Below, piece after piece: positions 34,018-42,657 of a stretch of DNA of 55,178 nt. The notes beneath the pieces were generated by a model that was not told the DNA's origin, ran no database searches, and worked only from the letters and a program-made list of their open reading frames with translations. The stretch is from positions 1 to 55,178 of the forward strand of contig JAEEOO010000045.1 in assembly GCA_016284315.1 (NCBI GenBank), given 5' to 3'. Source of the stretch: Lachnospiraceae bacterium. GTDB taxonomy: Bacteria > Bacillota > Clostridia > Lachnospirales > Lachnospiraceae. The stretch's first letter is position 1. Every line of letters begins with the position of its first letter. A program made the position numbers and the translations under genes.

Positions 34018-34986
34018 TTAGTTAAGGCTTTTAATAAACTCTCCCACAACTTCATCATACTTCTTGGGAGCACGGATCTTTAAATGTGAATGCATTCCTT
34101 CTTCAAACCATTCAAGTCTTTTATGGGTTGAAGGGCAGGATTCATACATCTTCTGAGCCTTTGCGGGAAGTGAAAATACATCCTGTCTTCCGTGGATCAT
34201 AAGAATGGGACCTGTGTATTTCTTAATATCCCTCTTGGGTCCATGGATCATGACGTTCTTGCCCGTAAGCTTCCAGATCTTGAATATAACTTCATAGCAA
34301 ACAGGAAAAACGGGTTTTCCAAGATCGATGAAGTGGGTTCTCAATGTCTCATAGAAAGTCTCATAGATTCCGTCTACAACGATTCCTTCTACGCAGTCTG
34401 GGCATCCCACATGGGTAAGTGCTCTGAGACCTGTAGCGGATCCGATGCAGATACCGTGGATCAAAACCTTCTTATTACCAAGGTCATGATTTAAGAACCC
34501 TATCCAATCCTGAACATCTCTGTACTCTTTCATTGCCGCATTGCTGCATTCACCTTCCGAAAGGCCACAGCTTCTGTTGTCGATGACAAGAACGTTGTAA
34601 CCATACTCTTTATAAGGCATTGCAAAATAATAAGAATATGTACAGGGCTCTGCACGTCCTGCAAGGAAAAGAGCTGCCTTGTCAAAGCCGAAGTCAAAGT
34701 ACTGTCCGCAAAGTTTCAATCCATCATAACTGGTAATGGAAACTTCCTTGATAACAGCCTTGTTCTCTTCTGCCCAGGCCATTCCCTGTCTGTGCATTTC
34801 CATATTCTCTTCATTATCGGGGAAGGAACAAACTCCTCTTGTCCAGCCGTAGGTAGGTTCCTTGGGCTTGGTAAACTGTGTTCTGAAAACCATCTGAGCG
34901 ATGGGCAAAGTTTTGATGAGCATAACCACTACACCGCTCAAAAGGAAGAATACAACAGCTATGATTATCCAAAAATAAACCGGCAT
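34018..34986 (-). CDS. Membrane-anchored alpha/beta hydrolase with cysteine nucleophile
   Basis: This 322-residue protein has an N-terminal membrane helix (4-26) followed by an alpha/beta hydrolase fold. The nucleophile elbow reads HGICIGS, placing C180 where most relatives have serine. D269 (HGRQD) and H299 or H301 (GMHSHL) complete a triad. Cysteine nucleophiles are known in dienelactone hydrolases, but this protein looks more like the large BAAT/peptidase-S9-like esterase group, so the change is notable. It is the last gene of the nine-gene lipid operon, 29 bases after fakA. It could act on a thioester or acyl group made by that operon, or be a non-hydrolytic acyl carrier enzyme. Confidence 0.88.
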   Translation of the reverse strand: MPVYFWIIIAVVFFLLSGVVVMLIKTLPIAQMVFRTQFTKPKEPTYGWTRGVCSFPDNEENMEMHRQGMAWAEENKAVIKEVSITSYDGLKLCGQYFDFGFDKAALFLAGRAEPCTYSYYFAMPYKEYGYNVLVIDNRSCGLSEGECSNAAMKEYRDVQDWIGFLNHDLGNKKVLIHGICIGSATGLRALTHVGCPDCVEGIVVDGIYETFYETLRTHFIDLGKPVFPVCYEVIFKIWKLTGKNVMIHGPKRDIKKYTGPILMIHGRQDVFSLPAKAQKMYESCPSTHKRLEWFEEGMHSHLKIRAPKKYDEVVGEFIKSLN

Positions 34987-35015
34987 AAAAAACCTCTTAA
35001 ATCTTATAAGTTAAA

Positions 35016-36758
35016 TCAGCCTGTAATACCGATGACGAAATCATATACGTCCTGACCACCGTCGATGATTCCAACGTCAAGCCAGTCGTAAGTGTCCTCG
35101 ATATATTCCTGAAGTTCTTCGCACTCTTCATCGGTAACGCCCGCTCCCTTAAAGATAAGGATAACGTACTTGTCCTCCATTTCCGGAGTGCTCTCAAGAA
35201 CCTTCTTTACAGCCTCAAGTCTGTCAGCGTCTGCAGCTACGATCTTCTTTCCGAGAAGAGCAAGGTAATCTCCTTCTCTGCACTCGATATTCTCGACTCT
35301 TGCATCTCTGATAGCCTTAGAGATCCAGATGGTATCAACTCCATCCATTCCCTGTTTCATCTGAGCGTAGATCTCGTCAGCCTCGAATCTGTCTACAACT
35401 GCCATGGACATAGCAAAGTAACCTTCGGCTATAGACTTGGTTGGAAGGATCATGACCTTGTCCTCACCATAGATCCTTGTAGCCTGAAGAGCTGCAGCCT
35501 GGATATTTGAGTTGTTGGGCATAACGATGATCTTGTCTGCGTTAAGCTGCTTAAATGCATCAACGAACTCTTCAACTGAAGTGTTCATGGTCTGACCGCC
35601 GTTTAAAACGATCTCGCATCCGAAATCCTTAAAAGCCTTGATGACGCCCTCACCATTGGCTACTGCGATATATGCGATGCCGTGGTGGGTCTCATGAACC
35701 TGTTCGTCGTGCTTTTCTTTCATAGCGCGCTCTACAGTGTCGGTATCCTGCTCTGCTGCGCCCTTACCAACTTCGGTAAATTCTTTCTTGTCAGCGCTGT
35801 CCTTCTTCATATCCCTTCCGGCCTGAGAGTCCATGTTCTCGATCTTTACATTGTAGAACACGCCGTACTCCTGCATATGCTGAAGAACCTTAAGAGGCTC
35901 AAGGGTATGAACATGAAGTTTTAAGATATTGTCTCTCTGAACGCAAACAACGGACTGTCCCATGGACTCAAGGTAAGTAACAACTTCGTCACGGATGTTC
36001 TTGTCCTCGTTAAGAGTAACAATACATTCGGTACAGAATCCAAATGCATCTTCCTCAGAATCATCCATCCACTTACCGATAACACCGCCGGCGGGAATAA
36101 GGTCAGTCTCCACATCGTCCTTTAACGCTTCTTGAATGCTTCCGTCAAGTGCCGCTTCTGTAAAGCCTTCAAAGAACTTTACAAATCCGTATCCGCCGCT
36201 GTCTACAACGCCTGCATTCTTAAGAATGGGAAGAAGATCGGGAGTCTTGTCCAGAGCTTCTTTGATGTTTTCAATATAGATCTTAAAGAAATCCCAGATA
36301 CCAAGGTCATCAAGACCCTGTCCGGAAAATCCTTCAGCGCCCTCTCTTACTACAGTAAGAATTGTTCCCTCTGTAGGAACAACAACGCTGTCGTATGCAA
36401 CCTTTGATCCGTTCTCGAGAGCCTCAAGCATCTCAGCGGGTGTAGCTGAAGCCTTGCCCTTAAGCTTGTCGGCAATTCCTGAAAAGATCTGGGAAAAGAT
36501 AACACCGGAGTTTCCTCTTGCACCAAAAAGCATTCCTGTTGCAAGGGAGTTCATATACTCTCCAAGGTTATCCGTATTTTTGGCCGCATTAATACCGCCG
36601 CGCAGAGTGGTCAGCATGTTTGATCCCGTATCACCATCGGGTACAGGGAAAACGTTAAGCTGATTGATCAGCGCTTCGTTTTTATCAAGCCTGGCCTCGC
36701 CTGCTTTTACGCAGGCAGCCATAACTCTACCGTCTATCATTAATTCATTGGAGTTCAT
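35016..36758 (-). CDS. fakA: Fatty acid kinase catalytic subunit (DAK2 domain)
   Basis: FakA phosphorylates fatty acids bound to a FakB (DegV) protein; the acyl-phosphate can enter phospholipid synthesis through PlsY/PlsX. The 580-residue protein has the N-terminal DAK2 kinase domain with the metal/ATP motif NVFPVPDGDTGSNM (D41, D43) and the ARGNSGVIFSQI helix. A middle domain and a C-terminal DegV-like region follow. The length is close to that of S. aureus FakA (548). A FakB-type gene lies directly upstream (15-base gap). This pair sits inside an operon with acyltransferases and carrier proteins, which supports use of exogenous or recycled fatty acids. Confidence 0.92.
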   Translation of the reverse strand: MNSNELMIDGRVMAACVKAGEARLDKNEALINQLNVFPVPDGDTGSNMLTTLRGGINAAKNTDNLGEYMNSLATGMLFGARGNSGVIFSQIFSGIADKLKGKASATPAEMLEALENGSKVAYDSVVVPTEGTILTVVREGAEGFSGQGLDDLGIWDFFKIYIENIKEALDKTPDLLPILKNAGVVDSGGYGFVKFFEGFTEAALDGSIQEALKDDVETDLIPAGGVIGKWMDDSEEDAFGFCTECIVTLNEDKNIRDEVVTYLESMGQSVVCVQRDNILKLHVHTLEPLKVLQHMQEYGVFYNVKIENMDSQAGRDMKKDSADKKEFTEVGKGAAEQDTDTVERAMKEKHDEQVHETHHGIAYIAVANGEGVIKAFKDFGCEIVLNGGQTMNTSVEEFVDAFKQLNADKIIVMPNNSNIQAAALQATRIYGEDKVMILPTKSIAEGYFAMSMAVVDRFEADEIYAQMKQGMDGVDTIWISKAIRDARVENIECREGDYLALLGKKIVAADADRLEAVKKVLESTPEMEDKYVILIFKGAGVTDEECEELQEYIEDTYDWLDVGIIDGGQDVYDFVIGITG

Positions 36759-36773
36759 TTTGATCTATCCTTT

Positions 36774-37703
36774 TTATTTCTCAAGGATCTTGGTCATAAG
36801 AGCTTCCTCAGCCTTCATGTCATCGCTGATAGGGGTTCCGTAATAGAATGCACAGCAAAGACCGGGTCCGATGTTTACTCCACAGCTGGGGAATACGAAG
36901 GACTTAATAACTTCCTTAGGATTGAATTTTTCTTTGATAAGCTCAACAAGCTTGTCTGCATCTCTTTCTCTGTCTGAGGTACCAACGAAGATGGTCTGCT
37001 CTGAAGGATTGATGATGGTAGCTTCCATGTACTCAAGAATAGCTGCGAAGCCTGCCTTTGCTCCCTTCGCCTTACCGATAACGGTGGTAAGTCCGTTTGA
37101 AGAAATATCGCCGAGGGGCTTGATTCCGACAAGCTGTCCGAAGAATGCCTTGCTGTTTGACATACGTCCCTTCTTAGCTACGAATGAAAGGTCGTCAAGC
37201 CATCCCATCTGGTGATAGCAGTTCTTGTTAGCCTCGATCCACTCATAAGTCTCCTCGATGGTCTTTCCTTCGTCTCTCATCTGAGCTGCCTTAACGCAGA
37301 TCATACCCTGGAGCACGCTGTAACGAAGTGAGTCGATACAGAAGATCTTTGCGTCGGGGTTCTGAGCCTTAACCTGGTTCATAGCCTCGGTAGCAAAGTT
37401 AAAGGTTCCGGAAAGTCCGGTTGAAATGCAGATGCAAAGAACGTCCTTGCCTGCCTTTACATATTCAGTAAATCTTTCTGCATACTCAGCAACGTTTGCG
37501 GGTGAAGTAGCATACTGTGCACCCTTCTTAATGTCAGCATAGAAAGAATCATGCTGATAGTCCTCAGTCCACTCAAGGCAAAGAGGTACGTTTCTTCCGT
37601 CAGGCATCTGAAGATGACCCTTGATATAATCAATATCAAATCTGTCTCTGATATCCTGTGTAAGGTCGCTGCTGCAGTCTGTTAAGATTACAAATTTTCC
37701 CAT
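36774..37703 (-). CDS. DegV family fatty-acid-binding protein (FakB-like)
   Basis: This 309-residue two-domain DegV protein binds a fatty acid and presents it to FakA. The first domain opens KFVILTDCSSDLTQDI, with the expected TDxSSDL motif. The ligand loop ISTGLSGTFNFA holds the carboxylate-binding Thr/Ser residues. A second hydrophobic domain follows. Adjacent fakA strongly supports the FakB role; the chain length bound cannot be inferred. The 56-base gap upstream holds no terminator, so it remains in the operon. Confidence 0.92.
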   Translation of the reverse strand: MGKFVILTDCSSDLTQDIRDRFDIDYIKGHLQMPDGRNVPLCLEWTEDYQHDSFYADIKKGAQYATSPANVAEYAERFTEYVKAGKDVLCICISTGLSGTFNFATEAMNQVKAQNPDAKIFCIDSLRYSVLQGMICVKAAQMRDEGKTIEETYEWIEANKNCYHQMGWLDDLSFVAKKGRMSNSKAFFGQLVGIKPLGDISSNGLTTVIGKAKGAKAGFAAILEYMEATIINPSEQTIFVGTSDRERDADKLVELIKEKFNPKEVIKSFVFPSCGVNIGPGLCCAFYYGTPISDDMKAEEALMTKILEK

Positions 37704-37759
37704 AGTAAATAAATTCCTTCCTTTTTTATATCTTTATAAAGCCTAAGCATTCGCGTTAT

Positions 37760-38668
37760 TTAAATGTATTTGCTCAGGAAGATATCCAGTTTTTCTTTAA
37801 GTTTAAGTCCGCCGTCCGCAAAAGCGCTTCCGTGTGCAGCATTGGCTGCAATGAAAAGTTCTTTTGGAGATCTGCATGCTTTGTAGTTCTCCTTTGATTC
37901 CCCCAAAGGAACCACATCATCCTTAGCACCGTGGATAAAAAAGATGGGAACATTGGCTTTTGAAACGGATACTCTCGTATCACCGTCAAAGATGTCAAAG
38001 CCCGCCTTCTTGGCGTAGTGTCTCATATTTCTCACAACAGGTATTGCAAGATAAGGGAACAGAAGTCTCTGGAATTCGTTCTTGCTCCGTAAATGCACCT
38101 GGGTGTGGATGATGGTCTTTGTGTTAATAAATCCGCAATCCGCGATAACGGCTTTTACCATACCGGGCTCAATAAACTGTGATGCCCTCATTACCACGTT
38201 ACTTCCAAGGGATATGCCGTAAAGCACAACCTTTTTAAGACCAAGCTTTTTCTCAAACATATCAAGCCATAAAAGAAGGTCTTTGTGCTCCAAAGCACCA
38301 AAGGTTATATACTGTCCTTCGCTTCCTTCATGACCTCTGGAAATAATAAGTATTATATTGTATCCTCTGTCCAAAAAGTATCCGGCAGCCACTGCTGTGT
38401 TGCTGAAGTAGTGGGTCCTGTATCCATGACAAAGAACTGCTGTCTTGTCGCTTCCGTTGTCGTACATCAGAGCGCTGAGCTTATCTCCGTTGCATCCTTT
38501 GATGCTAAGAGGCTTCCATTCAAGACCTCTTAATCTTCCGATGCTGTTATAGATAATATCTTTCCAGGGCTCATAATGAGTGCCGACAAGTTCTATCTCA
38601 TCAAGGGGCGGATCGGTTTTTCGCCCGAATACTTTACGGAATATACTATGTGAAATTGCAAAACACAT
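37760..38668 (-). CDS. Alpha/beta hydrolase (serine type)
   Basis: This 302-residue alpha/beta hydrolase has a full serine triad: S153 in YGISLGS, D250 in HGAKDD and H279 in NAAHGSAF. The oxyanion segment LCHGYRTH follows the central strand. Unlike the cysteine enzyme at 34018, it lacks a clear membrane helix, though the N-terminus is somewhat hydrophobic. It is likely an esterase, thioesterase or acyltransferase acting on a lipid or acyl intermediate of the operon. It starts 6 bases after the LRAT-like gene, with GGAGAGG upstream. Confidence 0.88.
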   Translation of the reverse strand: MCFAISHSIFRKVFGRKTDPPLDEIELVGTHYEPWKDIIYNSIGRLRGLEWKPLSIKGCNGDKLSALMYDNGSDKTAVLCHGYRTHYFSNTAVAAGYFLDRGYNIILIISRGHEGSEGQYITFGALEHKDLLLWLDMFEKKLGLKKVVLYGISLGSNVVMRASQFIEPGMVKAVIADCGFINTKTIIHTQVHLRSKNEFQRLLFPYLAIPVVRNMRHYAKKAGFDIFDGDTRVSVSKANVPIFFIHGAKDDVVPLGESKENYKACRSPKELFIAANAAHGSAFADGGLKLKEKLDIFLSKYI

Positions 38669-38674
38669 TCAGGT

Positions 38675-39106
38675 TTATTCCTCTCCGTTTGTTTTTCCTG
38701 TAGCCATTTGTTTAATGATCTCTTTGGCTTTATCAGTCTGTGAGGAGTACTTTTTGCCAAATATGCATTCGTAGGCAAAATGCTCACAGTTATTGTAAAG
38801 AATATTGTATCCGCCTTCGCCGATACGCTTTCTTGCAGTCTCAACTATCTTCTCGGTCTTAAATCTCTTAAGTTTTTCCGATAAAGACAGATCTGCAAAC
38901 TCAGGGAAGCCTCCGTTTCTGAACTCATTGATATCCGTAGCAAGGACGAATACTTCGCTCTCGGAAATACCGAGTCTCAGTCCGGGATTCTTACCGAACT
39001 GGATAACTTCAGAATCGCTGACATAAACTCCGTAGTGATCCATCTGACTATTAACTTTTACCCTGACCATATCGCCGGGTTTACCTTCTCTGACAGACCA
39101 CTTCAC
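38675..39106 (-). CDS. LRAT/NlpC-P60-like thiol acyltransferase or hydrolase
   Basis: This 143-residue single-domain protein starts at GTG 39106, with GAGGTGA upstream. It matches the LRAT (lecithin:retinol acyltransferase) layout of the permuted NlpC/P60 fold. The catalytic histidine is H24 in MDHYGVYV, and the catalytic cysteine is C107 in NNCEHFAYECIFG, the LRAT hallmark order. Animal LRAT-domain enzymes move acyl chains between phospholipids and amines or alcohols through a cysteine thioester. Here it lies between an acyl carrier protein gene (9-base gap) and an alpha/beta hydrolase, so acyl transfer from phospholipid or ACP is a reasonable inference. It has no membrane helix. Confidence 0.82.
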   Translation of the reverse strand: MKWSVREGKPGDMVRVKVNSQMDHYGVYVSDSEVIQFGKNPGLRLGISESEVFVLATDINEFRNGGFPEFADLSLSEKLKRFKTEKIVETARKRIGEGGYNILYNNCEHFAYECIFGKKYSSQTDKAKEIIKQMATGKTNGEE

Positions 39107-39115
39107 GGCTTCACC

Positions 39116-39364
39116 TCAGGCTTGTTCCAGGATATAGTCAACTACATCACCAACGGTTTTAAAATCTTCGATATGAGAATCTTCGAAGCTGATGTCAAAC
39201 TTCTCTTCGATGGTGATCATGATATAGAGCATTCCGATGGAATTAAGTCCAAGGTCGCTCTTTAAATTGCTGCTGTCGGTAGCGGCATCGATAACCTTAT
39301 CATCGTGACCTTCGATGGTCTTGAGGATTTCTCTTAAACCCTCCATTACTTCATTTCTTTCCAT
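39116..39364 (-). CDS. Acyl carrier protein (dedicated copy)
   Basis: This 82-residue four-helix carrier protein carries its phosphopantetheine on S42 in DLGLNSIGM; the usual DSL is NSI here. It has the acidic recognition helix (MLYIMITIEEKFDISFED). It is not next to fatty-acid synthase genes; it is between the dual PlsC gene and the LRAT-like gene, so it probably carries the acyl group that the operon's ligase activates and the acyltransferases use. The start has GGAGA at good spacing. Confidence 0.93.
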   Translation of the reverse strand: MERNEVMEGLREILKTIEGHDDKVIDAATDSSNLKSDLGLNSIGMLYIMITIEEKFDISFEDSHIEDFKTVGDVVDYILEQA

Positions 39365-39402
39365 GTCTTCTCCAAATATTCATGTGGTCGCCCACGTATT
39401 TT

Positions 39403-40704
39403 TTAATTCTCGTTTGCGGTCTTAACTCTTCCGTAATACTCATCAGCCAGATGTGCAAGTTCGATCTCTCTGTCCCTGCAAAGCTTTCCGGCTTCCTCTA
39501 TCTGAGCCATGGAAGGCATGTTTCCGTACATGGAAACAAGATCGATCTCTTCTCCCTGGAAAAGAGTCTGTCTGTTCCACCAATGCTTTCTCTTTTCAAC
39601 ATAAAGAGGAACAATGGGAACCTTTCCTTTAAGAGCCATGAGAACAACCCCGTTCTTAAAGTCGTCAACGGCTTCATCACCGGTGGTTATATGACCTTCA
39701 GGGAAAATTCCGACTGCACATCCGGCATCCAAAAAGGCGGTAACCTTTTTAAAGGAATTCATGTTCATGTTCTCGCGGTCAACGGGAATAACTCTGAATC
39801 CTTTATCAAACCAGAAGTGCATCTTGGGATTATCAAGAATCTCCTGCATGGTAACAAAGTGGATCCTTCTGTACCAAATGCTCATCATGATATATAAGGG
39901 ATCTCCGAAACCTGTATGGTTGGAGAAAAAGATAACTCCCTTTTTATATTTTTTCTTGGCCTCTTTCGATGAATAAACAACCTTAGGTCTGAACCATAAA
40001 AGTCCGGGAATTGCCGATACACGGATAATGTCATTCAGCAAATAATAAAAAGGCGGTCTTAATTCATCGCGCTTCTGTATTTTTTCAAGTTCCTTTGTAA
40101 GACGGATTATCTCCTTGCGGAGCTTTTCGGTCACTTCTTTAAGATTGGCCTTCTGATCTTTCTCGGCATCCCACCACATTCCGATATCGATGGGCTTACC
40201 GATAAGAACTCTTGCTCTCTTCTTAGGATTAAAGTATGAACCGTTGGTTACCACAGGGATAATGGGTACTCCGCTGAGGTAAGCAAGGTATGTGGCACTG
40301 GTCTTAAACTCCAGTGGACGCTTTTCTTCGGGTCTCGGGATCCTTGCTTCGGGGAAGATTCCAACAACTCCGCCCTTTTCAAGAATGGCCTGTGATTTAC
40401 CAACAAAGGAAAAATCAAAAGTATCCCTGTTAACATAGATACCGCCCATCATCTTAAGGAAAGGTCCGAGAACCTTTTTCTTAAAGAGGACTTCAGCCAT
40501 CTGGACCCTTAATGTCCTAAAAAGAAATACAAACAAATATACTGCATAATCATAAACAGATGTATGATTCGAGATGATAATGGCAGGACCTTTTATTCTG
40601 CGACTCTGAACCTTTTTATCTTCGTAGTAGATCTTGGTCCTGAACACAAAAAACTGCGCCGGCCAGGCAGTTATCTTAACAAACCAGTTAACAAAACTAA
40701 TCAC
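39403..40704 (-). CDS. Dual-domain PlsC (LPLAT) acyltransferase
   Basis: This 433-residue protein holds two complete acyltransferase domains in tandem. The first has H47-x4-D52 in SNHTSVYD and the acceptor motif FPEARIP. The second has H263-x4-D268 in SNHTGFGD and FPEGHIT. PlsC enzymes acylate lysophosphatidate or related lysolipids using acyl-ACP or acyl-CoA. Two active-looking domains in one chain are uncommon and suggest that one polypeptide could add both acyl chains of a lipid, or acylate two acceptors. It starts at GTG 40704, 5 bases after the ligase gene. N-terminal hydrophobic residues suggest peripheral membrane attachment. Confidence 0.92.
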   Translation of the reverse strand: MISFVNWFVKITAWPAQFFVFRTKIYYEDKKVQSRRIKGPAIIISNHTSVYDYAVYLFVFLFRTLRVQMAEVLFKKKVLGPFLKMMGGIYVNRDTFDFSFVGKSQAILEKGGVVGIFPEARIPRPEEKRPLEFKTSATYLAYLSGVPIIPVVTNGSYFNPKKRARVLIGKPIDIGMWWDAEKDQKANLKEVTEKLRKEIIRLTKELEKIQKRDELRPPFYYLLNDIIRVSAIPGLLWFRPKVVYSSKEAKKKYKKGVIFFSNHTGFGDPLYIMMSIWYRRIHFVTMQEILDNPKMHFWFDKGFRVIPVDRENMNMNSFKKVTAFLDAGCAVGIFPEGHITTGDEAVDDFKNGVVLMALKGKVPIVPLYVEKRKHWWNRQTLFQGEEIDLVSMYGNMPSMAQIEEAGKLCRDREIELAHLADEYYGRVKTANEN

Positions 40705-40709
40705 GGTAA

Positions 40710-42644
40710 TTACCTGTGCTTTTCTATATAATCCGCAAATTCTCCGGCGGTCTTAAAACTTGTTTCTCCTTCGGAAGGGAAATTAACTCTGAATTCCTTC
40801 TGAAGTTCCATAAGTATGGTAAAGTAGTCGAGGCTGCTTCCGCCAAGGTCAAAGAAAAGATCCGCATTGGGAGTAACTTCGCTCTCGGTCTTTCCAAGGA
40901 TACCTGCAATGATCTTTGCAACCTTTGCGGTAAGCTCACTGGCCTTGAAACCATCCTTCTCGGGATCAACGGCTTTTATAGCTCCGCTGTCCAACTTCTC
41001 ACCGATCTTCTTACGGTTCAATTTAAAATCGTTGGCATCCATAAGTGCATCGCCTGTGATAACGACCTTGCCAATGGTTCTGTCAAGGTCAAGGTCCTTA
41101 AGACACTTGTTTGCTCGCTCGTAAATGTCCTTAATGGTCTCGGGTCCCGCATAGGGGGAAACCTTTACGATTAGCACGGGGAGCTTGTTCTCGCCAACAG
41201 TCTGTCTGACGATACAGATACTTTCCGCGCCTTCGATCTTAATCTTATCTTCAAGAACATCGGGATTGATGTTCTCTCCGGAAGCTCCGATGATAACATC
41301 GTCTTTCCTTCCGAGGATAAAGTATCTGCCGTTCTCTTCACTTGCAAGGTCGTTTGTATGGAACCAGCCGTTTTCGGTACGGTCCACGACCTCGCCATCC
41401 TCCATGACGATATCTGCCATGGTCTCTCCGCGAACAAGGAGTTCTCCTTCATCGGAAAGCTTATATTCGATAGATGCAAAAGGCTTTCCTACGGATCTGT
41501 CTGTAAGATTCTTCCTCTTGCAGGATAATTCAACTGAAGTAATTCCAACTTCCGTCATGCCATAACCATTGGCAAGATGATAACCGATGGCATTAAAGAA
41601 TCTGAGTACGTCGGGAGATATTGTACTTCCTCCGCTGATAAGGAATCTGATGCTGTCTCCGAAGATCTGCTCTCTAACGGATTTAAATGCCACCTTGGTA
41701 AAGAGCTTTCCAAGTACAGGCACGCCGTCAAGCTTTTCGGAAATGGCGATTCCCTTCATGAGCTTTTCGTACTCTCCTCTTTCCTTTGCGGTACGAACTA
41801 CAGTCTCATAGACCGTATTCCAAAGAAGAGGAATTGAGAAAATGTGTGTCACCTTATGACGTCTTACGGTATTTAAGATGGTCTCTGATGAGAAGTCCTT
41901 AAGGAATACAAAACTTCTGTTGAAGAAACCAAACCACATAAACACTGCCACAAGTCCGAATACATGGTAAAAAGGCAGGAAGGTAAGCTGCTTTAACTCG
42001 CCCATGCAATGTGCCTTCATAGGCTTACATTCTTTTATGATGCGGGCGCTGTCACAGATCTGGTAGTACATGGTTTCGCCGTTGTAGATACAGATCTTAA
42101 CATGGCTTGTGGTACCTGATGACATGAGCATGATCTCGTCAGCCCAGATGCTTTCCTCAGGATCGACTCTGTCGTCTTCTTTGCTTTTCACTCTTGCCTT
42201 AAGATCATCAAGAGAAACGGTGTTTCCGCCAAGCTCTCCCGCATCCGAGATAACCGCCTTAACATCGTACTTTACGAGGATATCCTCAAGCACGGATCTG
42301 CTCATGCGGTTATTCACAAGAAGGGGCTTGAAACCGAGCATCAAAAGCGCCCAGAAGATTTCAAGCCACTCCTCACAGTTATTCATGTAGATACCGACAA
42401 TGCTGCCTTTATCCACATTCTTTAATACCGCCAAAAGAGAACCGGCCATACGCTCAGTTCTCTCTTTGAATTCTCCGTATGTAATGCGGGTGATGGCATA
42501 TCCGTCATTGGACTCTGCAAAGAGCTTATCGCTCTCGTCGGTCATTAGCTTAAAGATTGCCTTTAAGTTCTTTTCGGATGCCTCCAGCTTACTGATCTTA
42601 TCACTCACATATTTATCAAGATCATAATTCGGATTATCAGACAT
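40710..42644 (-). CDS. Adenylate-forming acyl ligase fused to a carrier domain
   Basis: This 644-residue protein is an ANL-superfamily (AMP-binding) enzyme with a C-terminal phosphopantetheine carrier domain (about 567-644, S604 in LGGSSLDYF). Adenylation motifs are present but altered: the P-loop reads SSGTTSHVK (usual SSGTTGxPK), then GYGMTEV, a HTNDLAS box (usual TGDL), GRKDDVIIG and LNRKK with the catalytic lysine. It should activate a fatty or aryl acid and load it onto its own carrier or the free ACP downstream, for the PlsC enzyme. Start at ATG 42644, 13 bases after the PilZ gene. The altered P-loop leaves activity open. Confidence 0.9.
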   Translation of the reverse strand: MSDNPNYDLDKYVSDKISKLEASEKNLKAIFKLMTDESDKLFAESNDGYAITRITYGEFKERTERMAGSLLAVLKNVDKGSIVGIYMNNCEEWLEIFWALLMLGFKPLLVNNRMSRSVLEDILVKYDVKAVISDAGELGGNTVSLDDLKARVKSKEDDRVDPEESIWADEIMLMSSGTTSHVKICIYNGETMYYQICDSARIIKECKPMKAHCMGELKQLTFLPFYHVFGLVAVFMWFGFFNRSFVFLKDFSSETILNTVRRHKVTHIFSIPLLWNTVYETVVRTAKERGEYEKLMKGIAISEKLDGVPVLGKLFTKVAFKSVREQIFGDSIRFLISGGSTISPDVLRFFNAIGYHLANGYGMTEVGITSVELSCKRKNLTDRSVGKPFASIEYKLSDEGELLVRGETMADIVMEDGEVVDRTENGWFHTNDLASEENGRYFILGRKDDVIIGASGENINPDVLEDKIKIEGAESICIVRQTVGENKLPVLIVKVSPYAGPETIKDIYERANKCLKDLDLDRTIGKVVITGDALMDANDFKLNRKKIGEKLDSGAIKAVDPEKDGFKASELTAKVAKIIAGILGKTESEVTPNADLFFDLGGSSLDYFTILMELQKEFRVNFPSEGETSFKTAGEFADYIEKHR

Positions 42645-42657
42645 TTCAAAAAAACCT

